Below are positions 58,423 through 64,000 of a stretch of DNA of 64,000 nucleotides, one piece after another. Under the pieces are notes generated by a model that was not told the DNA's origin, did not search any database, and saw nothing but the letters and a program-made list of their open reading frames with translations. How positions within the stretch are numbered: the first letter of the stretch is position 1; the number at the start of each line of letters is the position of its first letter. Source of the DNA: an uncultured Flavobacteriales bacterium. GTDB lineage: Bacteria > Bacteroidota > Bacteroidia > Flavobacteriales_E > Vicingaceae. Location: positions 62,001-126,000 of the forward strand of contig CALCHN010000043.1 of assembly GCA_937901255.1 (NCBI GenBank). Direction: 5' to 3'. Both the position numbers and the translations under genes were made by a program.

Positions 58423-58613
58423 GTCTGTCTGTAAAGTCCGATTTACTCATTATTGCTTATATTTTTATAAGTATTCGTGAGTTCACTTCGTTAGGCTCAT
58501 CGTTAATCTTGTTTTAAAAAATCAGTCATTTACGAAAGTAAACTCCTAATTTTAAAAATTGCGAAAGCCTCGAACTCGAACTTAACAGCTCAACCTCTAT
58601 ATTACAGACAAAC
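58423..58613. repeat. MITE-like element, 191 bp
   Basis: It begins GTCTGTCTGTAA and ends TTACAGACAAAC, an 11/12 inverted terminal repeat. The right end abuts the ATG of the M20 gene directly. About 95 bp of its interior matches 50352-50446. No coding sequence lies inside. So it is probably a short non-autonomous transposable element. Confidence 0.6.
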
Positions 58614-59741
58614 ATGGATAACGAAATAACAAGTTTAAGAAAAGAACTGCATCAACACCCTGAAATTTCAGGAGAAGAGTTTGAAACAAAAAAAAGAATT
58701 ATTGCTTTTTTTAATCAACTCCAACCCGACCAAACGGTAAGTTTAGGAAAAACAGGCGTTGCTTTTGTTTTTAATGGAAAAACTCCAGGGAAAACGGTTA
58801 TGCTAAGAAGTGAGTTGGATGCTTTGCCTATACAGGAAATAAATACGTTTGACTATATTTCTAAAACAGCTGGGAAAGCTCATTTGTGCGGACATGATGG
58901 ACACATGAGTATTTTAGCTGCTGCGGGGAAACACTATAGCAAAAATCGACCAGAAAGAGGAAGAGTTGTACTGCTTTATCAACCTGCGGAGGAAAATGGC
59001 GAAGGAGCTAAAGAAGTATTGGCAGATGCTAATTTTAAGCAAATTGAGCCTGATTATGCTATTGCCTTACACAATGTTCCGGGCTATAAAAAAGGACAAA
59101 TAGTATATAAACATGGAAACTTCACTCCTTCTGTAACTAGCATTATTATTAAACTTACAGGAAAAACTTCTCATGCTGCCGAACCACACAAAGGCATTAA
59201 TCCATCGTTGACAATAAGCAAAATAACACAACAAACGTTAGCTCTTGCCAGAAATATTGAAGATGATGAGCATTATACCGTTATCACTCCCATTTATACA
59301 CACATTGGAAGTAAAGCCTACGGAACTTCTGCAGGATATGGCGAAACACATTTTACCATAAGAACACTTAGTAATGAGCGAACTAAAGAACTTAGTGACA
59401 AAATAAGTGCTTTGGCTGAAAACATTGCTAAAGAAGAACAGCTAAGTATTGCTATTTCTTTTACAGAAGCATTTGAAGCCAATGAAAACAATCCCGAAAT
59501 AGTTGATATTATTAAACAAACTGCAACAGAAAACAATTTTGACACGCTAGAAAAACCATCTCCTTTTCCTTGGGGAGAAGATTTTGGACTTTTTACAACT
59601 ATATACAAAGGAGCTATGTTTGGGTTGGGTTCGGGAGAAGATACTCCCCGACTACATAATCCTGATTACGATTTTCCTGATGAAATTGCTCCAATAGGAA
59701 CCGCTATGTTTATAAATATAGCTCAAAAATTATTAACTTAA
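58614..59741 (+). CDS. M20-family amidohydrolase
   Basis: A 375-residue M20D-type metalloenzyme (IAA-amino acid hydrolase/hippurate hydrolase group). RKELHQHPEISGEEFETK opens the family. The metal-binding motif is LCGHDGHMSILA, with GHDGH, and YQPAEENGEGAKEVL holds the catalytic glutamates. The dimerisation lid covers about 175-290. N-acyl-amino-acid substrates are the family norm. The start is right at the boundary of the MITE-like element, so its expression signals may have come from the element. A racemase gene follows after 15 bp. Confidence 0.88.
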   Translation: MDNEITSLRKELHQHPEISGEEFETKKRIIAFFNQLQPDQTVSLGKTGVAFVFNGKTPGKTVMLRSELDALPIQEINTFDYISKTAGKAHLCGHDGHMSILAAAGKHYSKNRPERGRVVLLYQPAEENGEGAKEVLADANFKQIEPDYAIALHNVPGYKKGQIVYKHGNFTPSVTSIIIKLTGKTSHAAEPHKGINPSLTISKITQQTLALARNIEDDEHYTVITPIYTHIGSKAYGTSAGYGETHFTIRTLSNERTKELSDKISALAENIAKEEQLSIAISFTEAFEANENNPEIVDIIKQTATENNFDTLEKPSPFPWGEDFGLFTTIYKGAMFGLGSGEDTPRLHNPDYDFPDEIAPIGTAMFINIAQKLLT

Positions 59742-59756
59742 GATAGTACCTTGAAA

Positions 59757-60911
59757 ATGGACGTTACCTCAACAATAGAAATTAATAAAACTGCCTATCA
59801 AAACAATATAAAATTTATACGTTCGCTCATTGGCGAATCATGTATTTTCTCCTCTGTAATTAAAGGAAATGCCTACGGACATGGAATTGAAACTTTTGCT
59901 CCAATGGCTGAAGAAGTGGGAGTTAACCATTTTTCTGTTTTTAGTGCTTACGAAGCTTTTCGTTTTAAAAAAGTGAGTAATGGCAATAGCACTATTTTGA
60001 TTATGGGAGTTGTAGATTCTTCGCAAGAACTAGAATGGGCTATCAATTTAAATATAGAGTTTTTTGTATTCGATTTAGATAGACTACAACATGCTGTAAA
60101 AATTGCCAAACAACTAAAGAAAAAAGCCATAGTCCACATAGAAATTGAAACTGGCATGAACAGAACAGGTTTTTGTGTAGATGAGCTAAAAGATGTTATT
60201 CATTTTATTGAAGACAACAAACAACATTTAGATGTAAAAGGCTTGTGTACTCATTTTGCTGGTGCAGAAAGTATTACTAATTACTTCAGAGTAAAAAAAC
60301 AAATTGTATTTTACAACAGAGTATTAAAATTTTTTAAAAGCAACAATATCGATTTCAGACAAAAACATTTAGCATGTTCAGCTGCTGTTATTAATTATCC
60401 TCAAACCATAAACGATTTAGTTCGTGTGGGAATAATGCAATATGGTTTTTGGCCTAGCAGAGAATCGCAAATGAAATATTATACCAAACACCATATAAAC
60501 GAAAACCCTTTAGAGCCTGTAATTTCTTGGAAAAGTTATGTTATGGGAACAAAGTCTGTAGCTATGGGTGAATACATTAGTTATGGTACTTCTGTGCTTG
60601 CCGAAACAGACATGAAAATTGCTACTATTCCTGTTGGCTACGCTCATGGTTTTAGTCGCTCATTAAGTAATCAAGGTAAGGCGATTATAAGAGGTCATCG
60701 TGTGGATGTAATTGGTTTTGTTAATATGAATATGATGATTGTTGACATTACCAATATACCTGAAGTTGAAAAAGGAGATGAAGTAGTTTTAATTGGTAGT
60801 CAAAATGGAATTACCATTACAGTCAACTCTTTTGGAGAGATGAGTCACCAATTAAATTACGAACTACTTACCCGTTTACCCGAAGATATTCCCAGAAAAA
60901 TAATAAAATAA
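59757..60911 (+). CDS. alr: Alanine racemase
   Basis: A 384-residue fold-type III PLP enzyme. PLP-binding lysine K36 lies in VIKGNAYGHG. The C-terminal domain has YISYGTS, equivalent to the GYG loop with the catalytic tyrosine, followed by IPVGYAHGFSRS. The canonical MD pair (RVSMD) reads FVNMNM here, so the aspartate is an asparagine. The ATG at 59757 was chosen over a TTG six bases before. It makes D-alanine for peptidoglycan if it acts as typical Alr. With the altered motif another D-amino acid is possible. It is directly followed (7 bp) by a second PLP racemase gene. Confidence 0.82.
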   Translation: MDVTSTIEINKTAYQNNIKFIRSLIGESCIFSSVIKGNAYGHGIETFAPMAEEVGVNHFSVFSAYEAFRFKKVSNGNSTILIMGVVDSSQELEWAINLNIEFFVFDLDRLQHAVKIAKQLKKKAIVHIEIETGMNRTGFCVDELKDVIHFIEDNKQHLDVKGLCTHFAGAESITNYFRVKKQIVFYNRVLKFFKSNNIDFRQKHLACSAAVINYPQTINDLVRVGIMQYGFWPSRESQMKYYTKHHINENPLEPVISWKSYVMGTKSVAMGEYISYGTSVLAETDMKIATIPVGYAHGFSRSLSNQGKAIIRGHRVDVIGFVNMNMMIVDITNIPEVEKGDEVVLIGSQNGITITVNSFGEMSHQLNYELLTRLPEDIPRKIIK

Positions 60912-60918
60912 TAGAATT

Positions 60919-61992
60919 ATGGCTTTTATAGAACTTTACAGAGACAAGCTAAAAAAGAATTACAACTACCTCGACAAGCTTTTTAAGTCGAATAATATAG
61001 AATGGGCAGTTGTAAGTAAACTTTTATGTGGCAACGAACTTTATCTTAAAGAATTACTCACTTTAGACATTAAAGAAATTTGTGATGCTCGTGTTAGTAA
61101 CTTGGTAAAGATTAAAGAACTTGCTCCGGAAATTGATACTGTTTACATTAAACCTCCTGCAAAAAGAAGCATAAAAAAAATTGTAAAATACGCTGATGCT
61201 AGTTTTAATACCGAATTTGAAACCATAAAATGGCTTTCGGAAGAAGCTGTTCGACAAAACAAAACCCATAAAGTTATCATTATGGTAGAGTTGGGCGATT
61301 TACGTGAGGGAGTTATGGGTGATGATTTAATGGATTTTTATGGATCAGTTTTTAAATTGCCCAACATACAAGTAACCGGAATAGGAACTAACCTCAACTG
61401 TTTGCATGGAGTTTATCCATCGGAAGATAAAATGGTACAATTAAGTTTGTATAAGCAATTAATTGAAGCTAAATTTAACCGGAAAATACCTTGGGTTACA
61501 GGCGGAACAAGTGTGGTAATCCCTTTATTGTTAATGAAACAATTACCTGCAGGAATTAACCATTTTAGAGTTGGTGAAGCGTTGTTTTTTGGTAACAACC
61601 TAATTACAGGAGAAAATTTTGAAGGTATGGAAACAGATGTTTTCAAACTCTTTGCAGAAATTATTGAAATTACCGAAAAACCTATAAATCCTATAGGAAA
61701 TATGGGCGAAAACCCTAGTGGCGAAGAGTTTGAAATAAATCCGGAAGATTATGGTAAAACCCACCACAGAGCTATTATAGACTTAGGGGTGCTAGATGTT
61801 GCTAACTCAGATTTAATTATTCCCGAAGATAAAAACATAACCATTGTAGGGGCCAGTTCTGATATGTTGGTACTTGATATTGAAAAATCGGATAAAGACT
61901 ACCACATTGGCGATTTAATTTCTTTTAAGCTGAAATACATGGGAGCGTTGAGGCTTTTCAATTCTGAGTACATTACTAAAAAAATAGTTTAA
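60919..61992 (+). CDS. Fold-type III PLP racemase, ornithine racemase-like
   Basis: A 357-residue protein of the alanine racemase N-terminal family (ornithine racemase/YhfX group). The probable PLP lysine is K34 in WAVVSKLLCGN. CDARVSNLVKIKELAPE and the TGIGTNLNCLHGVYPS and WVTGGTSVVIPLL stretches follow, which bind the PLP phosphate in relatives. It lacks the C-terminal domain of true Alr in its usual form. Substrate not resolved: ornithine, lysine or another amino acid. It starts 7 bp after alr, so these two form an operon with the M20 gene. A bidirectional terminator follows. Confidence 0.78.
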   Translation: MAFIELYRDKLKKNYNYLDKLFKSNNIEWAVVSKLLCGNELYLKELLTLDIKEICDARVSNLVKIKELAPEIDTVYIKPPAKRSIKKIVKYADASFNTEFETIKWLSEEAVRQNKTHKVIIMVELGDLREGVMGDDLMDFYGSVFKLPNIQVTGIGTNLNCLHGVYPSEDKMVQLSLYKQLIEAKFNRKIPWVTGGTSVVIPLLLMKQLPAGINHFRVGEALFFGNNLITGENFEGMETDVFKLFAEIIEITEKPINPIGNMGENPSGEEFEINPEDYGKTHHRAIIDLGVLDVANSDLIIPEDKNITIVGASSDMLVLDIEKSDKDYHIGDLISFKLKYMGALRLFNSEYITKKIV

Positions 61993-62005
61993 AAATAACA
62001 TAAAA

Positions 62006-62040
62006 GAAAAGCCCTTGAAAAAAAATTTCAAGGGCTTTTC
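62006..62040. terminator. Bidirectional terminator between convergent genes
   Basis: GAAAAGCCCTTGAAA, AAAAA and TTTCAAGGGCTTTTC pair perfectly, with A- and T-runs at the ends. It separates the racemase gene from a response regulator gene. Confidence 0.85.
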
Positions 62041-62065
62041 AATTTACTAACTCTATCTAAACTAA

Positions 62066-62719
62066 CTATGAAATTAATTTACTCTTCAATACAAAACTTA
62101 CTAGTTCTGCTGTATTTTTAACATCTAATTTTTTCATTAAGTTTCTTCTATGTACCTCTATAGTTCTGGTAGATAATTGAAGTTTTTCTGCAATCTCACT
62201 ACTTTTAAATCCTTCTGTAATTAAATCTATAATTTGCACTTCTCTTTCGGTAAGGTTATTAATTTCGGTATTCTCTTTCTTTTTATCTTTATTCATTAAG
62301 CTGTTTATCATAATGGCAGATACATCGCTACTGTAATATGGTTTGCCATCTAATAAGGTTTGAATAGCTGTTGATAAATCTTCTAAGTTAGAATCTTTTA
62401 ATACATATCCGTGAACTCCAACATCTATCATTTTGGTGATGTAAGACTCTTCGCTATGCATGGTTAATGCTAAAATTTTAATATCAGGATAGCTTTGTCT
62501 AACAATTTTGGCCACTTCAAAACCATCTAACTCAGGCATAGTAATATCTAACATTACTACATGAACTTTATTTGCATTTTTTTCAATATATTTAATTGCC
62601 TCTACTCCATTAGAAGCTTCTCCAATTATTTTAAAATTCTTATTCTTTTTAAGAATTAATTTTAATCCTTCTCTAATTAAAGTATGGTCGTCAACCAGCA
62701 GAATATTAATCGTTTCCAT
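62066..62719 (-). CDS. LuxR-type response regulator
   Basis: A 217-residue response regulator of the NarL/FixJ group. The receiver domain has DDH at 10-12 and phospho-acceptor D58 in VVMLDITMP. The conserved lysine lies in YVLKDSN. The C-terminal HTH reads LTEREVQIIDLITEGFKSSE, then LQLSTRTIEVHRRNLMKKL. The start at 62719 (METINILLVDDH) was chosen over one 69 bp upstream. The partner histidine kinase is not adjacent, so targets are unknown. The long 5' region holds no promoter with full consensus. Confidence 0.88.
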   Translation of the reverse strand: METINILLVDDHTLIREGLKLILKKNKNFKIIGEASNGVEAIKYIEKNANKVHVVMLDITMPELDGFEVAKIVRQSYPDIKILALTMHSEESYITKMIDVGVHGYVLKDSNLEDLSTAIQTLLDGKPYYSSDVSAIMINSLMNKDKKKENTEINNLTEREVQIIDLITEGFKSSEIAEKLQLSTRTIEVHRRNLMKKLDVKNTAELVSFVLKSKLIS

Positions 62720-62921
62720 GTAATTGTTTTTAATTATTAAACTATTAATTAATACCACAAATTTAGAGGTACTTAAATCAATATACAATGTAGTTAATAC
62801 TGAAAACTACTACGTATAAATACTTAGATTTAGCATTTCAACTTTTCAATTAAATGATCCCAATTGAAAAGTTTTATTTGTTAATTCCAGAAACTACGTA
62901 TTAATTTGAGTTGATTTTATG

Positions 62922-63053
62922 TTAGATTTTATCTACCACCACTTTATAGGTTGGATCTGGAACAAGTGCCAAAGCAACAGTTAAACCAGATAATACTTCC
63001 GTATTGTAATCTACTTTTTGCCTTAAATCAAATAAATTGAAATACTTCTTCAT
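62922..63053 (-). pseudogene. SulP anion transporter fossil (N-terminus only)
   Basis: Only about 43 codons. MKKYFNLFDLRQKVDYNTE and VLSGLTVALALVP match the N-terminus of SulP-family permeases, which have over 500 residues. After VALALVP the sequence becomes DPTYKVVVDKI and stops. The rest of the gene is missing. An upstream-extended ORF has no signal-like start. It may be a real short peptide but a deletion remnant is more likely. Confidence 0.55.
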
Positions 63054-63146
63054 TTTAGCTAGGTTTTCGTGAAAAAGGGTGCAAAAGTAACCCTTATAAC
63101 TTCCTTTAACCAAGTAAAAAATGAAAACTTTAAGCTTGATTTTAAA

Positions 63147-64000
63147 CTACCTCAAAAAATTCTTGGCGTTTAATTCGTTGTAATCTTTTCGCCATTGAAG
63201 AGCTGCTTCTAAATAAATGTGTTCTAAAACAGGTTTGTCGTCTGTTAATAATAGTGCATCATCAAAATTCATATCCATTTCATAAATCATTTTATGGATA
63301 ATTTGCTGCTTAGCTTTTAATTCATTCTTCCCACACATAAATAATAAATTTCGTTGGTGTTCTTCTCCGTCTGTTGCAGTTAAATGAACATCAAAAGTAG
63401 CATGTTTTAAGGTTTTATAAAGAGACCGAGCAGCTCTACCTTTGCTTCCATTAATAAATCCGTAAAAATTAACCACCAACATTCCATTTTCACTTAGTTT
63501 ATGTTGAATATCAGCAAATGCTTCTTTGGTCATTAAATGAACTGGAGGAGTTTCACTATGGTATAAATCGTAAATAATTACATCGTATTTTTTATTGGTA
63601 GTTCTAATATAATGTCTGGCATCATCTATAATAACTTCTACAGCTTTATCAATATAAAAATATTCTTTTGCCAACTTTTCTATTCGTGCATCTATTTCTA
63701 CAATGTCAACATCATAACCATTACTGATTAACTGTTTATATACCGTTCCTCCTCCCATGCCCAACAACAATGCTTTTTTTCCATTACTGTAATTGTTAAT
63801 GTTATACATTAATACATCAACATAATTCCACAAACTTTCATTTGGATTATTTCTATCCATAATGGTTTGAGAAATGTTATTTACCATTAATTCTCTATAT
63901 ACTTTTCCATTGGGATATTGCCTATCCATTACTTTAATATTGCCTAAAATTCCTTCAGACTCGACAATAACTCCGGGAGTTTTATGTGTTGAAAAGTTAA
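63147..64000 (-). CDS. Spermidine-synthase-like methyltransferase-fold protein (5' end outside window)
   Basis: The frame runs off the right edge of the window, so the N-terminus is missing; at least 283 residues are visible. The SAM/dcSAM-binding glycine motif is ALLLGMGGGTVYKQL, followed by VDIVEIDARIEKLAKEYF and DDARHYIRTTN. YDVIIYDLYHSETPP corresponds to the aspartate loop of polyamine synthases. A Met at 63929 is internal, as HKTPGVIVESEGILG precedes it and fits the family. In Bacteroidota such domains are often fused to membrane regions. Whether it makes spermidine or is a methyltransferase-like protein is not clear. Confidence 0.75.
   Translation of the reverse strand, partial: NFSTHKTPGVIVESEGILGNIKVMDRQYPNGKVYRELMVNNISQTIMDRNNPNESLWNYVDVLMYNINNYSNGKKALLLGMGGGTVYKQLISNGYDVDIVEIDARIEKLAKEYFYIDKAVEVIIDDARHYIRTTNKKYDVIIYDLYHSETPPVHLMTKEAFADIQHKLSENGMLVVNFYGFINGSKGRAARSLYKTLKHATFDVHLTATDGEEHQRNLLFMCGKNELKAKQQIIHKMIYEMDMNFDDALLLTDDKPVLEHIYLEAALQWRKDYNELNAKNFLR

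Overview
The window is a 64 kb piece of an AT-rich chromosome from a member of the Bacteroidota, most likely Flavobacteriales-like. The evidence is a type IX secretion cargo protein with a C-terminal sorting domain, a PorX regulator, a GldE-like protein, Bacteroidota promoters (TTTG, about 20 bp, TAnnTTTG), a bacteroidotal ParE (EGDSASG) and a tiny COX24/mS38-like basic protein. Most of the window is ordinary chromosome. The left end (1-8124) holds parE (5' end off the window), a PASTA protein, a T9SS cargo protein, RluD, Rpe, a hydrolase lipoprotein, an S4 protein and a phosphoribosyltransferase. The middle (17661-53349) holds a second RluA-type enzyme, AMP nucleosidase, holA, nhaA, a flippase, an HD hydrolase, porX, a TPR/PD40 protein, a KdsC-like phosphatase, RNase G, HU, mutY, ssb, gldE, hpf, an alpha-2-macroglobulin, sucD, fabG, a hisS-hutH-DUF4440 operon and the tyrosine-catabolism pair hmgA-hppD. 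The right end holds tpx, a GNAT enzyme, an M20 amidohydrolase followed by two PLP racemases, a LuxR-type response regulator, a SulP fossil and part of a spermidine-synthase-like gene.

The exceptional part is an integron-like cassette system in two places. Array 1 (about 8297-17650) has a Xer/IntI-type tyrosine recombinase. An attI-like region made of repeated GTGTAYATATA boxes follows the 3' end of the recombinase gene. The cassettes come next: an OLD-family nuclease, a four-gene restriction-modification unit (XRE controller, m5C methylase, m6A methylase, HNH nuclease) and a ClC chloride channel. They are separated by long imperfect hairpins that look like attC sites, bounded by AAC and GTT cores. 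Array 2 (54301-56200) has lost its integrase except for the last eight codons. It keeps a matching attI-like region and two cassettes of unknown function. The strongest argument is internal: the first bases of a cassette are complementary to the R'' end of that cassette's own hairpin (10/10 for cassette A, 9/9 for ClC, 8/9 for the OLD cassette, 9/9 allowing two G.U pairs for cassette B). This is what excision as a circle with one folded attC site predicts.

A second mobile layer sits on top. A 722-nt group II intron without a reverse transcriptase gene lies antisense in array 1 (15398-16119). A nearly identical 135-nt 3' piece of it lies in array 2. Both intron 3' ends abut a TAA that may be the R'' core of a cassette; the pairing test supports that reading in array 2 but not in array 1. 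Group IIC-attC introns are known to target attC sites. The recombinase gene of array 1 has a TAA directly after its apparent ATG, so the system may be decaying or may use another start. Array 2 is preceded by a 173-bp tandem repeat of about four copies. No rRNA, tRNA or CRISPR array was recognised.
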